64,000 nucleotides of DNA from Casimicrobiaceae bacterium. Lineage in GTDB: Bacteria; Pseudomonadota; Gammaproteobacteria; Burkholderiales; Casimicrobiaceae. The DNA lies in the NCBI GenBank assembly GCA_026646885.1, contig JAPKHK010000002.1, positions 176,381-240,380 of the forward strand, written 5' to 3'. Below are positions 18,331-27,193 of this stretch, one piece after another; the stretch's first letter is position 1, and every line of letters starts with the position of its first letter. The notes beneath the pieces are model-generated. The model made no database searches, had not been told where the DNA came from, and was given only the letters and a program-made list of their open reading frames with translations. The position numbers and the translations under genes were made by a program.

Positions 18331-18555
18331 GTGGAGCGCGCGGCCAATCGAGAAATTGGGAAGTCGCCAAGGAAAGCGTTTGCAAATAGTCACATCCGAG
18401 TGGAATGCGGGGAGCGAGATGGCGAGTACGGATGTCTGGAGGTGGATTTGCGAGATTGTAGGCTCTGGTACAGTGTGGACCGGGGGAGTGGAAAGATCTC
18501 CGCTTGGCGATACGAAGGGCGTCGAGAAAACTGCTGGTCATATTATGGGGCGTAA
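18331..18555 (+). other. Lower-GC segment with an open frame of unknown origin
   Basis: The 18331-18555 stretch is visibly poorer in GC than its surroundings. It carries an open plus-strand frame ending at 18555, whose last ~55 residues look protein-like (CLEVDLRDCRLWYSVDRG, then ISAWRYEGRRENCWSYYGA). Upstream the same frame runs through the tandem repeat, giving a low-complexity LPTPLFP-type peptide that is unlikely to be real. No Shine-Dalgarno and start pair is convincing. It may be the tail of a decayed foreign gene. The remaining gap to mazF (18556-18672) holds nothing recognisable. Confidence 0.3.
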
Positions 18556-18672
18556 CGGGCTAAGCCGGGCTTTATTCGGGGGGCAATTGGGCGGGGGGGC
18601 AATTGGGGACAACGAATAACCCCAGGAATGGGAGACCCCGAATCGCTGGACGCAAGGCAGCGGTGCGCCGCT

Positions 18673-19008
18673 TCAGTTTTCCAGTATTGCCGCCAGACGC
18701 GCAAGCGCTTCTTCGACGAGATCGTTTGGCGCACATTCCAAGCGCTTGGCGCGGCGTGCGGTGAGGTCCAACATGCGGACTTTGTTGACCAGCGCCACAC
18801 CTTGGGTCTTGCAGCCGGCGAGCACGACCGCAAAGCCGGCATGGCGTGAATAGTCGCCGCCTTGGGTGATCGGCGCCACAAGCACGTCGCCCAGGCGATT
18901 GAAGTCCCGCGTCGTGAGCACTAAGGCCGGGCGTGAGCCCCCTTGCTCATGGCCGCGCACCGGGCCGAGGGGGACGTTGACGATATCGCCCCGGTCGAAC
19001 TGCGCCAC
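18673..19008 (-). CDS. mazF: MazF-family mRNA interferase toxin
   Basis: A 111-residue endoribonuclease toxin of the PemK/MazF fold. Diagnostic pieces are RGDIVNVPLGPVRGHEQGG near the N-terminus, then SRPALVLT, DVLVAPITQGG and GVALVNKVRMLDLTARRA. GTG 19008 is preferred because GGAGG (19020-19016) gives 7-nt spacing and the codon overlaps the last base of the mazE stop. TTG 19014 is directly against the Shine-Dalgarno. The pair is ordered antitoxin then toxin on the minus strand. It lies inside the island bounded by the 58-bp repeats and next to lower-GC DNA, suggesting acquisition. Confidence 0.88.
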   Translation of the reverse strand: MAQFDRGDIVNVPLGPVRGHEQGGSRPALVLTTRDFNRLGDVLVAPITQGGDYSRHAGFAVVLAGCKTQGVALVNKVRMLDLTARRAKRLECAPNDLVEEALARLAAILEN

Positions 19009-19259
19009 TACCAAACCTCCCGGCCGATCGGTTTGGCTGCATCCCAGTCGTTCATATCGGCGGGGGGCTTCGCTTTGAGATCACATTGGGCGATCAAGTC
19101 GGCAAGCCGGTATTTTTGCTTACGCGCGAGCACGATCTTGCCGTCGGGAGTGGTATCCAAGCTCATGCTCTGACCTGCGGCCAGGCCAAGGTCCTTCAAG
19201 ACCGGCGGGGGGAGCACCGCAACGGTGCTGTTGCCGTAGCGGCGCAAAATCACTTCCAT
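19008..19259 (-). CDS. mazE: MazE/AbrB-type antitoxin
   Basis: An 83-residue antitoxin with an N-terminal AbrB-like swapped-hairpin DNA-binding domain (VILRRYGNSTVAVLPPPVLK, then DGKIVLARK). A polar C-terminal tail is rich in Asp, Trp and Pro (DMNDWDAAKPIGREVW) and would wrap around MazF. ATG 19259 has AGGAAG upstream. Its stop overlaps the toxin start. Upstream (about 19275-19292) the word CATTGT occurs twice, 10 bp apart, and may be part of the autoregulatory operator. Confidence 0.87.
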   Translation of the reverse strand: MEVILRRYGNSTVAVLPPPVLKDLGLAAGQSMSLDTTPDGKIVLARKQKYRLADLIAQCDLKAKPPADMNDWDAAKPIGREVW

Positions 19260-19347
19260 TGCGCTTCCTGTTTAGCATTGTTGAACATTGTGCAGTCTAG
19301 CCCAGGCGTACCCTGCGGTCAACACGTCTGCCCCGGCGCTTGTTCCC

Positions 19348-19405
19348 GTCAAAAAGTCGCGGTTTTGCCAAAGAACCCAGGTAAAATCGCTGCCGTTTTC
19401 AAACC
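19348..19405 (+). repeat. 58-bp dispersed direct repeat, copy B (leader of AIM24 gene)
   Basis: Starts GTCAAAAAGTCGC and ends GTTTTCAAACC, gapless against copy A at 17906. It ends 23 bp before the ATG at 19429 and probably contains promoter or leader sequence for that gene. The two copies, 1,442 bp apart in the same orientation, flank the tandem repeat, the lower-GC segment and mazEF. Confidence 0.7.
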
Positions 19406-19428
19406 ACCGCGAGGCGAGGTAAATCATC

Positions 19429-20229
19429 ATGGCCATGGACGTCGTCGATTACGAAATTTTCGGCAGTGAAATGCAATACATCGAAGTGGAACTCGACCCC
19501 GGCGAGGCCGCGGTGGGTGAAGCGGGCACCATGATGTACATGCAGGACGGCATTCAAATGGACACCATTTTCGGCGATGGTTCGCAGCAGAACGCCGGCT
19601 TCATGGGCAAGCTCTTGGGCGCGGGCAAGCGCTTGCTGACGGGTGAGTCGCTGTTCACCACGGTGTTTCACAACGAAGGCAGCGCCAAGCGGCGGGTGGC
19701 CTTTGCCGCGCCTTATCCCGGCAAGATCATTCCGGTGCACCTTTCGGAAATCGGTGGCACGCTGATTTGCCAGAAAGACTCCTTTTTGTGCGCGGCCAAG
19801 GGCGTCTCGTTGGGCATCGCCTTCCAGAAGAAGCTGGGTGTGGGCCTCTTTGGCGGCGAAGGTTTCATCATGCAGCGCCTCGAAGGCGATGGCTGGGCCT
19901 TCGTGCACGCCGGCGGCACGCTTTTGGAGCGCACCCTGCAAGCCGGCGAAACGCTGCGCGTGGATACCGGCTGCGTGGTGGCCTTTCAGCCCACGGTGGA
20001 CTTCGACATTCAGTTCGTGGGCAAGATCAAATCGGCCATCTTCGGCGGCGAGGGCCTGTTTTTTGCCACCCTGCAAGGCCCGGGCAAGGTGTGGCTGCAA
20101 TCGCTGCCTTTGTCGCGCCTGGCGAACCGCATTATCCTCTCGGCGCCCGCCGCGGGGGGAAGCTCGCGCGGCGAAGGTTCGCTCCTGGGCGGTGTGGCGC
20201 TGGGCAGCATACTCGGCGGCGACGACTAA
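19429..20229 (+). CDS. TIGR00266 / AIM24 family protein
   Basis: A 266-residue soluble protein built of beta-rich repeats with many Gly residues. Family wording includes [31 protein letters not shown] and [11 protein letters not shown], then [22 protein letters not shown] and [10 protein letters not shown]. The C-terminus is a Gly/Ser tail ([17 protein letters not shown]). AIM24-like proteins have no established bacterial function, and no catalytic motif is visible. The Cys in QKDSFLC is widely shared by eye. It is followed 30 bp later by the M48 protease gene, with which it probably forms an operon. Confidence 0.88.
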   Translation: MAMDVVDYEIFGSEMQYIEVELDPGEAAVGEAGTMMYMQDGIQMDTIFGDGSQQNAGFMGKLLGAGKRLLTGESLFTTVFHNEGSAKRRVAFAAPYPGKIIPVHLSEIGGTLICQKDSFLCAAKGVSLGIAFQKKLGVGLFGGEGFIMQRLEGDGWAFVHAGGTLLERTLQAGETLRVDTGCVVAFQPTVDFDIQFVGKIKSAIFGGEGLFFATLQGPGKVWLQSLPLSRLANRIILSAPAAGGSSRGEGSLLGGVALGSILGGDD

Positions 20230-20259
20230 GCGCGCCAGCGGCAGGACGCGACTTCGCCC

Positions 20260-21366
20260 ATGGCGCAAGAATTTGCGGTCAGGCTGTTCGGCCCCGGGCT
20301 ACCCGGCGCGGGGCAAAGCGCCAAGGCGCGCTGGGAGTTCGAGGCGCTGCGGATCACCGCTGCGGGGCAGGAGTTCTCTGCGCCCGGCCGTGCCCTGGAA
20401 GTGCGAGGCGCAGGCTTCAACAACGAGCACTTGCGCGTGGCCTGGCGTGATGCGGCGGGCGAGTTCACGTTGTTTCTGGAGACCGCCGCGGCGCGTGCCG
20501 TCTTCGCCGCGAACGCGCCGGCTTCCCTAAAGGCAACGCTCGGTCTGGCCGAAAGCGCGGCGCGGCGCACCGATATCCGCTTCAAGTTGGGCTGGGCGGC
20601 ATTGGCGCTGGTGCTGCTGCTGCCCGTGCTCTTGCTGCTGGGTTTTTACCTTCAGGCAGATGCCATCGCCGGATGGGTGGCCGAACGGGTGCCCGTGGAA
20701 ATGGAGCAGAAGATCGGCGAGCTTACCGAGCAGCGCATCAAATTGGAATTTCGTCCGCGCACCGAGGGTGTGGCTTATGACGCGGTGCAGGCGCTGGGCC
20801 GACGATTGGAGCCGCCTTCACGCTTCAAGTACCGCTGGCATTTGGTCGATCGGCCCGAAGTCAACGCCTTTGCCGCACCGGGCGGGGTCATCGTGGTCTT
20901 CTCCGGGCTCTTGCGCCAAGCGCAGACACCTGAAGAAGTCGCCGGCGTTTTGGCGCACGAAATCGGGCACGTGGAATTGCGTCACAGCCTCAAAGCCGCG
21001 GTCAAAGCTCTCGGCTTTCAAGCGCTGTTGTCCTTGGCCTTGGGCGACCTGGCGAGCACGCTGGCTGGCGACCTCGCCGCCAAACTCACCGAGCTTCAGT
21101 TTTCTCGCGACGCCGAGGCCGAGGCCGACCGCTACGGGCTCCAGCGTTTGTTGGAGGCCAGTGTCGATCCGCGCGGCCTGCCGACATTTTTTGCGCGCCT
21201 GGCGCAGCAAGAAAAAGGGCTAGCGCTGCCCGCGATGTTGTCCACCCATCCGCCTTCCAAAGAGCGCATGGAGACGCTGGAGAGCGCCATCGAAAAGCTT
21301 CCGGCGAACGACTACCGGCCCTTGGAATTGGATTGGGCGGCGGCGCGGGCGGTGGCAGGGGGCTGA
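20260..21366 (+). CDS. M48-family zinc metalloprotease, membrane-anchored
   Basis: A 368-residue protein. An N-terminal cytoplasmic domain (about 1-105) precedes one long membrane segment (about 111-132, LGWAALALVLLLPVLLLLGF). The M48 catalytic domain follows: NAFAAPGGVIVVFSGLL, the zinc motif HEIGH at 233-237, the third ligand region SRDAEAEADRYG, and the STHPPSKERM end. The protease domain should face the periplasm. It resembles YcaL/BepA-type Ste24 homologues used in envelope quality control. A short C-terminal part of a related protein survives as a remnant at 29939-30055. Confidence 0.87.
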   Translation: MAQEFAVRLFGPGLPGAGQSAKARWEFEALRITAAGQEFSAPGRALEVRGAGFNNEHLRVAWRDAAGEFTLFLETAAARAVFAANAPASLKATLGLAESAARRTDIRFKLGWAALALVLLLPVLLLLGFYLQADAIAGWVAERVPVEMEQKIGELTEQRIKLEFRPRTEGVAYDAVQALGRRLEPPSRFKYRWHLVDRPEVNAFAAPGGVIVVFSGLLRQAQTPEEVAGVLAHEIGHVELRHSLKAAVKALGFQALLSLALGDLASTLAGDLAAKLTELQFSRDAEAEADRYGLQRLLEASVDPRGLPTFFARLAQQEKGLALPAMLSTHPPSKERMETLESAIEKLPANDYRPLELDWAAARAVAGG

Positions 21367-21685
21367 GCGGAAAAGAATTCACCGACTCCTGGGCAGGTAA
21401 GCGCGAATCAAGAACCGCCAAAAGCAAATCGGCACCAAGCGCGAACAAGGGGAGAGGCTCTATGTTCATCTCGCGTTGGACCACGAGGTGCGTCCCCTTG
21501 TGAGCCTGGTACGTTGAACGCTTCGCATGATCTGGCTTTTGATCAGGCGAACACATGAGGCGTTGATGACTTACGCCCGGCCTGTTTACCCCTCGACTCG
21601 GCCGATTTGATGCGCTCGCGGGTGCGCTCGCCAGGCAGCAGTGAAAAATCGCATAACGCGCATACAAACAATGACTTCGAGATAC
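21367..21685. other. Non-coding stretch upstream of the hexarate operon
   Basis: About 320 bp without a credible gene. No Shine-Dalgarno-backed frame, tRNA or intrinsic terminator was seen. The following 120 bp contains a palindromic operator and promoter. Confidence 0.5.
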
Positions 21686-21715
21686 TTGTCCGACAACCGA
21701 CAACTATGCTATCGT
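21686..21715 (+). promoter_or_regulatory. Palindromic GntR/FadR-type operator and promoter for hexarate operon
   Basis: TTGTC-C-GACAA (21686-21696) is a perfect 5+1+5 palindrome of the kind bound by FadR-subfamily regulators. Its left arm doubles as a -35 box (TTGTCC), with TATCGT (21710-21715) 18 bp downstream as a possible -10. It lies ~110 bp before the first gene of the operon, whose last gene is a FadR-type regulator. Confidence 0.55.
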
Positions 21716-21805
21716 CACGCCGGTAATCGACCCGCCGGTGGCGTTTTCTGACGATCACTTTGCGATGCGGGGCGATGAGGAAACCAATACCGCGGAGGAC
21801 TGGAA

Positions 21806-22291
21806 ATGATCACTCGTTGTCGCAAAATTGCCTTCCTGCTTGCGCTGTTCGCCAGCGGCTTCACGCTGGGCGCCCAGGCGCAACTCATCGACAAGAAAGC
21901 CTTGTCGCTGGCCGAGGCCCGCAAGGCGCTGATCGCTGCGACCGAAGAGGCACGCAAGGGCAACGTGAACGCCGTGATTGCGGTCGTGGACGATGGCGGC
22001 TTCTTGGTGGCTTACGAAAAAGCCGACAAGGCGGGACGGATCAGCACCGATGTTGCCATCGGCAAGGCGCGCGCCGCAGCGCTTTTCCGTCGGGCCACCG
22101 CGGGTCTGGAGGAAGCGGTGCCCAAGCGGCCGGCCATGGTCACCATTCCGGATCAAATACTGCTCCAGGGCGGCATGCCGATCACCGTGGATGGCGAAGT
22201 GATCGGCGGAGTGGGTGTCAGCGGCGGCTCGCCGCAGCAAGACGAGGTGATTGCAGCGGCCGGCGCCAACGTCGTTGGTGCCAAGCGCTGA
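21806..22291 (+). CDS. Exported GlcG/HbpS-family protein
   Basis: A 161-residue protein with a cleavable signal peptide (about 1-25, FTLGAQAQ). A single GlcG/HbpS domain follows: LSLAEARKALIAATEEARK, then NVNAVIAVVDDGGFLVAY, AIGKARAAALFRR and GGMPITVDGEVIGGVGVSGG. Members bind haem or small corrinoid/flavin-like ligands, or are of unknown role, and often accompany oxidation of hydroxy-acids. GGAGG (21795-21799) precedes ATG 21806. It is the first gene after the palindromic operator and 86 bp before kdgD, so it is probably co-regulated with hexarate catabolism. Its substrate is unknown. Confidence 0.8.
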   Translation: MITRCRKIAFLLALFASGFTLGAQAQLIDKKALSLAEARKALIAATEEARKGNVNAVIAVVDDGGFLVAYEKADKAGRISTDVAIGKARAAALFRRATAGLEEAVPKRPAMVTIPDQILLQGGMPITVDGEVIGGVGVSGGSPQQDEVIAAAGANVVGAKR

Positions 22292-22377
22292 TCGCCCCCA
22301 AATTTCCACGCTGAGGTCGGCGCGCCCGTCGTTTGTTGCGGCGGAATGCCGCGGCCTCCTAGACCCCGGTTAACATC

Positions 22378-23310
22378 ATGTCCCTCGATCACCAGGAGCT
22401 GAAAGCCGCCCTGTCCAGCGGCCTGCTGTCTTTTCCAATTACCGACTTCGATGCCCAGGGCGAGTTTGACGAAGCCGGATATCGCCAAAGGCTCGAGTGG
22501 TTGCTTGCTTACCAACCGGCGGGTTTGTTCGCCGCCGGGGGAACCGGCGAGTTCTTTTCTTTGGACCTGGCGGAGTATCGGCGCATCATCGCGGCCGCGG
22601 TCGCGGCATGCAAGGGCAAGGCTCCGGTCATCGCGGGAGTCGGCTATTCGACCCGCCTCGCGATCGCTTTTGCGCAAGAAGCGCAGCGCCAAGGCGCGGA
22701 TGGGATACTCATTCTCCCGCACTATCTGACCGAGGCCGATCAGGAAGGCGTGCGTCGGCACGTGACCGCGATTTGCCAGTCGGTGAAGATCGCCGCGCTG
22801 GTCTATAACCGCGGCGTTTGTCGACTCGACGGTGAGCAAGTTGAGCGGCTCGCGGCCGAATGCCCCAACCTCGTCGGGTTCAAAGACGGCATCGGCGACG
22901 CCGACCTGCTTTTGTCCGTGCGCTGCCGCTTGGGCGAACGACTGATGTACCTCGGTGGGATGCCCACCGCAGAGGTCTTTGCGCTGGCCGCCAAGGCCAT
23001 GGGTGTTTCAACCTATTCATCGGCGGTCTTCAACTTCGCGCCGGAATTGGCGATGCGCTTCTATCAAGCGGTACGCGCCGATGATCGCGGGCAGGTTGAT
23101 CGGATGCTGGCTTCGTTCTATTTGCCGCTTCTGCGAATCCGCAACCGACGGCCTGGCTATGCGGTGAGCATGATCAAGGCGGGTTGTCGCCTCGTTGGCA
23201 AAAGCGGCGGTGCGGTGCGGCCGCCGCTCCTGGACCTGAGTGCGGAGGAACACGCTCAGCTCGAAGCGCTGCTTGCGGATGCGGACGGAATAGCCATTTC
23301 AAACCGATAG
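22378..23310 (+). CDS. kdgD: 5-dehydro-4-deoxyglucarate dehydratase
   Basis: A 310-residue member of the DHDPS/NAL aldolase superfamily. It converts 5-keto-4-deoxyglucarate to 2,5-dioxopentanoate (alpha-ketoglutarate semialdehyde) with loss of water and CO2. The Schiff-base lysine is Lys169 in LVGFKDGIGD; the Tyr is in VYNRG (about 143). AAGGTGEFFSL replaces the usual GTTGE loop, as in KdgD proteins. The dehydrogenase 12 bp downstream completes conversion to 2-oxoglutarate, which supports this substrate over sialate or dihydrodipicolinate. Confidence 0.9.
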   Translation: MSLDHQELKAALSSGLLSFPITDFDAQGEFDEAGYRQRLEWLLAYQPAGLFAAGGTGEFFSLDLAEYRRIIAAAVAACKGKAPVIAGVGYSTRLAIAFAQEAQRQGADGILILPHYLTEADQEGVRRHVTAICQSVKIAALVYNRGVCRLDGEQVERLAAECPNLVGFKDGIGDADLLLSVRCRLGERLMYLGGMPTAEVFALAAKAMGVSTYSSAVFNFAPELAMRFYQAVRADDRGQVDRMLASFYLPLLRIRNRRPGYAVSMIKAGCRLVGKSGGAVRPPLLDLSAEEHAQLEALLADADGIAISNR

Positions 23311-23322
23311 GGGAGGGTGCAA

Positions 23323-24789
23323 GTGGTCAACGACAGGGACGGCGATTCGCGGGGCGAAGTGCACCGCAATTGGATCGGCGGGCAATGGGTCAAAGGCCCC
23401 GAACTCATTGCCAACATCAACCCCTCGAACGTCGCCGATGTCGTGGGCTGGTACGCCAAGGCAGACCAAGCGGCGGCGCAGGCGGCAATCGATGCGGCTG
23501 CTGAGGCGTTTGCCGGTTGGGCGATCACCTCCCCGCAAGTTCGTGCCGATGTGCTGGACCGCGTCGGAACCGAACTGGTCGCGCGCCGGGAGGAATTGGG
23601 TAGACTGCTGTCGCGTGAGGAAGGGAAAACGCTTGCCGAAGGTGCCGGTGAGGTGGCCCGCGCCGGTCAGATCTTTAAGTACTTCGCGGGAGAGGCGCTG
23701 CGCAACGAGGGCGATCTGATCGATTCGATTCGCCCCGGCGTCCGCGTCGAGGTAACGCGTGAACCCGTGGGCGTGATCGGCGTCATTACGCCTTGGAACT
23801 TTCCTATCGCCATTCCGGCTTGGAAGATCGCGCCGGCCCTAGCTTTCGGCAACTGTGTCGTATTCAAGCCCGCCGAACTCGTGCCGGGCAGCGCCTGGGC
23901 ACTGACCGAAATTTTGTCTCGATCGGGGCTTCCCGAGGGGGTCTTCAACCTCGTCATGGGCGCGGGTGCGGTGGTCGGCGAAGCCATCGTTGCTTCTTCT
24001 CGCGTCGACGCCGTGTCCTTCACCGGGTCGGTCGAGCGTGGCCGCGCCTTGGCCCAGAGCGTCATTGCCCGGGGCGGCAAGCTGCAATTGGAAATGGGCG
24101 GAAAGAACGCGCAAGTGATCGTCGATGACGCCGACTTGCCGCGCGCCGTGGAGATTACCACGCAGAGCGCCTTCTTCTCGACCGGTCAGCGATGCACCGC
24201 GGCCAGCCGCATCGTCGTCACCCGCGGCATCTACGAGCGCTTCGTAGGCGCGCTGATCGAACGCGTCGCGGCGCTGCGGGTGGACGACGCACTCAATGCC
24301 AATACCGACATCGGGCCGGTGGTCGATATGCGCCAACTGCAGCAAGACCTGGACTACATCGACATCGCGCAGCGCGAAGGTGCGCGATTGGCGATTGGTG
24401 GCGAGCGGCTGCGGCGCGAGACCGAAGGCTTTTACCTTGCGCCGGCGCTGCTCGTCGATTCGGCACCGCACATGCGCGTCAACAAAGAGGAGATCTTCGG
24501 GCCGGTAGCGAGCGTCATCCACGTCGCCGACTACGAAGAGGCGCTTGCCGTGACCAACGATTCGGTCTTTGGCCTGACCGCCGGAATTGCCACCACCTCT
24601 TTGCGCCTGGCCGAGCACTTCAAACGTCACGCGCAGGCCGGCATGGTGATGGTGAACGTGCCCACCGCCGGAGTGGACTATCACGTGCCCTTTGGCGGTC
24701 GCAAGGGTTCCAGTTTCGGGCCGCGAGAACAAGGTCGCTACGCGCGGGAGTTCTACACTACGGTGAAGACTTCCTACGTGGCGGCCTGA
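23323..24789 (+). CDS. 2,5-dioxovalerate (alpha-ketoglutarate semialdehyde) dehydrogenase
   Basis: A 488-residue NAD(P)-dependent aldehyde dehydrogenase. It has the ALDH signature TPWNFPIAIPAWKIAPAL, FTGSVERGRA, catalytic Glu in LEMGGKN and catalytic Cys in STGQRCTAASR; the C-terminal VPFGGRKGSSFGPREQG suits the KGSADH branch. GTG 23323 is chosen because GGGAGG (23311-23316) gives 6-nt spacing; GTG 23317 abuts it. Directly after kdgD, so it should oxidise the KdgD product to 2-oxoglutarate. Confidence 0.87.
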   Translation: MVNDRDGDSRGEVHRNWIGGQWVKGPELIANINPSNVADVVGWYAKADQAAAQAAIDAAAEAFAGWAITSPQVRADVLDRVGTELVARREELGRLLSREEGKTLAEGAGEVARAGQIFKYFAGEALRNEGDLIDSIRPGVRVEVTREPVGVIGVITPWNFPIAIPAWKIAPALAFGNCVVFKPAELVPGSAWALTEILSRSGLPEGVFNLVMGAGAVVGEAIVASSRVDAVSFTGSVERGRALAQSVIARGGKLQLEMGGKNAQVIVDDADLPRAVEITTQSAFFSTGQRCTAASRIVVTRGIYERFVGALIERVAALRVDDALNANTDIGPVVDMRQLQQDLDYIDIAQREGARLAIGGERLRRETEGFYLAPALLVDSAPHMRVNKEEIFGPVASVIHVADYEEALAVTNDSVFGLTAGIATTSLRLAEHFKRHAQAGMVMVNVPTAGVDYHVPFGGRKGSSFGPREQGRYAREFYTTVKTSYVAA

Positions 24790-24880
24790 AGACGAGGCTC
24801 GGAGCGGACGGGGTGGCTATGGCGCCGCGTCCTCGCCGTCAGTCTCAGCTACACCAATGAACCAATCGAGGAGAGATTTC

Positions 24881-25867
24881 ATGAACAAAGTGTTTGCCTT
24901 GCTTGCTCTACCCGTCGCATTGTCTCTGTCGTCAGTCGTTGGCGCGCAAACGCTGCTCAAACTGGGCCACTATGCCGAGGTAGCCCACCCTGCACATGCG
25001 GCGGCGTTGCAGTTCGCCAAGAACGTCGAAGCGCGCACCCAAGGTGCCGTCAAGGTGCAGATTTACCCCGCTAACCAATTGGGATCACCTCCCGAAGTGT
25101 TGCAGCAGACCAAGCTGGGCACCATCGACATGGCGCTGCCCACGCACGGCCAGATGGACAAATACGAGAAGGCGTTTGCCGCCGTCGTCTTGCCCTTTGC
25201 GTTCGAGAACCTGGCCCATGCCCATCGAACGCTGGACGGCGAGGGTACACGATGGCTTGCACCGCTGGCGGAAAAGCAGGGCTTCAAGATGTTGGCGCAT
25301 TGGGAGTGGGGCTTCCGCCATCTGACCAACAGCAAGCGACCGGTCAATAAACCCGAAGACGTGGCCGGCCTCAAAGTTCGGGTGCCGCCGGAGGTTCAAC
25401 TCGAAGCCGCGATGGCGGCGCTGGGCGCGCAGGTGACCAAGATCGCCTTTCCTGAACTCTACATGTCGCTATCTCAAGGCGTCGTGGACGGCCAGGAGAA
25501 TCCGATCTCGGTGATCGCCTCGAACAAGATCTACGAGGTGCAGAAGCATCTAGCGCTCACCAACCACGCGTACAATTCGATGATCCACGTCATGAACCTT
25601 GAGAAGTGGAATCGTCTCACACCCGCGCAGCAGAAGATCGTGCAAGAGGAAAGTTCGGCCGCCGGCGCCATGATGCGCAAAGCCATGGCTGACGCCGAAG
25701 CCAAGCAAATCGCCGACCTTGGCGCGGCGGGTATGGCGGTGACGCGCCCCGATACCAAGCTCTTCCAGGCGAAGATGGGGCCGGCCTACAAGCAGATTTC
25801 TGATTACGCTGGGGATGCCAACGTCAAGAAGCTCCTGGCGATTGCCGAAAAGGCCAAGGCCAAATAG
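24881..25867 (+). CDS. dctP: TRAP transporter solute-binding protein (DctP type)
   Basis: A 328-residue periplasmic binding protein with a signal peptide (about 1-22, SLSSVVGAQ). The DctP fold follows: KLGHYAEVAHPAHAAALQF, FAKNVEARTQGAVKVQIYP, LKVRVPPEVQLEA with the substrate-carboxylate Arg, and SQGVVDGQENPI. ATG 24881 has GAGGAGAG at 24868-24875; ATG 24857 upstream lacks one and would place charged residues before the signal. Encoded next to kdgD and KGSADH, so the ligand is probably a hexarate or hexuronate. Confidence 0.9.
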   Translation: MNKVFALLALPVALSLSSVVGAQTLLKLGHYAEVAHPAHAAALQFAKNVEARTQGAVKVQIYPANQLGSPPEVLQQTKLGTIDMALPTHGQMDKYEKAFAAVVLPFAFENLAHAHRTLDGEGTRWLAPLAEKQGFKMLAHWEWGFRHLTNSKRPVNKPEDVAGLKVRVPPEVQLEAAMAALGAQVTKIAFPELYMSLSQGVVDGQENPISVIASNKIYEVQKHLALTNHAYNSMIHVMNLEKWNRLTPAQQKIVQEESSAAGAMMRKAMADAEAKQIADLGAAGMAVTRPDTKLFQAKMGPAYKQISDYAGDANVKKLLAIAEKAKAK

Positions 25868-25903
25868 GCGCTTGCCCGCTCGCCCCGCTGCGACAGACTT
25901 CTC

Positions 25904-27190
25904 ATGGCCACCCTGTTCATCTTCCTGGTGCTGATCGGTTTCTTGCTTCTCGGGATACCGATCGCGGTGGCCATGGGGCTCACAGCGGTAATCGGATTCG
26001 TGGTGCTAGGGGATGCTGCCACGCTCAATATCGTCGGTCAGCGGATCTACGCCAGTACCACGGCGTTTCCGCTGCTCGCGATTCCGTTCTTCATTCTCGC
26101 GGGCAATCTCATGAACACCGGCGGCATGACCGCGCGCATATTCAATGTCGCGCATACCCTGGTCGGCCATCTCAAGGGCGGGCTCGGCCACGTCAACATC
26201 GTCGGCTCGATGATCTTTGCCGGGATGTCGGGCTCGGCGCTTGCCGATGCCATGGGCCTCGGCGCTGTGGAAGTCAAGGCGATGACGGAGAAGGGCTACC
26301 AACGGCCGTTTGCTGCGGCGGTTTCGGCCGCTTCGGCAACCATAGGACCGGTGATACCGCCCTCCGTGCCGCTGGTGATCTTCGGCTCCATGACGGGGGT
26401 TTCGGTCGGCGCCTTGTTTCTCGGCGGAGTGATTCCGGGTTTGCTCCTGGGGGTGGCGATGATGATCACCGTAGCGGTGATCGCTCGGCGCCGCAACTAT
26501 CCTTGCGAACCCCGTGCCAAGGTGGCCGACGCCGCCCGACATCTGGCCGACGGTGTGCTGGCGCTGATCACTCCCGGCATTATCATGGGGGGCATATTGG
26601 GCGGCTTCTTTACCCCGACGGAGGCCTCCGTCGTGGCCTGCTTGTATGCCCTTGTGCTTGGCAAAGCGGTCTATCGGGAACTGCAATGGGCCGATCTGCC
26701 GAAGATCTTGCTCGATACCGCCAACCAGACGGCGCAAGTGATGTGGATAGTCGCGGCCGCTGGCCTCTTCGGTTGGCTTCTGATCTTCTTGCGGGTGCCG
26801 GACGCACTGATCGAGGGCTTGACCGCGCTGTCGGCCAATAAATGGGTGGTCTTGGCGCTCATCAACATCATCTTGTTGATCCTGGGCTGTTTCATGGAGG
26901 GCATTGCGGTGATTTTGCTCACCGTACCGATCTTCATGCCGATCATCCTCAAAATGGGCATCGATCCCGTGCATTTTGGCGTGGTGATGACGCTCAATCT
27001 CATGCTGGGGTTGCTTACGCCGCCGGTGGGCATGGTGTTGTATGCAATGTCTTCCATTGCCAAGGTTTCGATCTTCGCCTTGACGCGAGAGCTCGTACCC
27101 TTTTTCCTGGCGGTACTGGCCGTCCTGATTCTGATTACTTTCGTTCCGCCGCTCGTGGTTTGGCTGCCGGGACTGGTGATGGGGAGGTAG
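25904..27190 (+). CDS. dctM: TRAP transporter large permease (DctM)
   Basis: A 428-residue membrane protein with about 11-12 hydrophobic segments. It shows TRAP large-subunit motifs: GIPIAVAMGLTA, PFFILAGNLMNTGGMTARI, GSMIFAGMSGSALADA, ASATIGPVIPPSVPLVIFG and PTEASVVA. The C-terminal LGLLTPPVGMVLYAMSSI is also typical. It couples uptake to a sodium gradient together with DctP and DctQ. The order here is P-M-Q, whereas P-Q-M is more usual. It starts 36 bp after dctP. Confidence 0.92.
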   Translation: MATLFIFLVLIGFLLLGIPIAVAMGLTAVIGFVVLGDAATLNIVGQRIYASTTAFPLLAIPFFILAGNLMNTGGMTARIFNVAHTLVGHLKGGLGHVNIVGSMIFAGMSGSALADAMGLGAVEVKAMTEKGYQRPFAAAVSAASATIGPVIPPSVPLVIFGSMTGVSVGALFLGGVIPGLLLGVAMMITVAVIARRRNYPCEPRAKVADAARHLADGVLALITPGIIMGGILGGFFTPTEASVVACLYALVLGKAVYRELQWADLPKILLDTANQTAQVMWIVAAAGLFGWLLIFLRVPDALIEGLTALSANKWVVLALINIILLILGCFMEGIAVILLTVPIFMPIILKMGIDPVHFGVVMTLNLMLGLLTPPVGMVLYAMSSIAKVSIFALTRELVPFFLAVLAVLILITFVPPLVVWLPGLVMGR

Positions 27191-27193
27191 CCC

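Noticed and set aside
17857..18555. Possible 232-residue protein through the tandem repeat
   Set aside because: Begins inside the ilvA leader/promoter region, passes through the tandem repeat as LPTPLFP-type low complexity, and lacks a start signal; only its last part looks protein-like and is listed separately.
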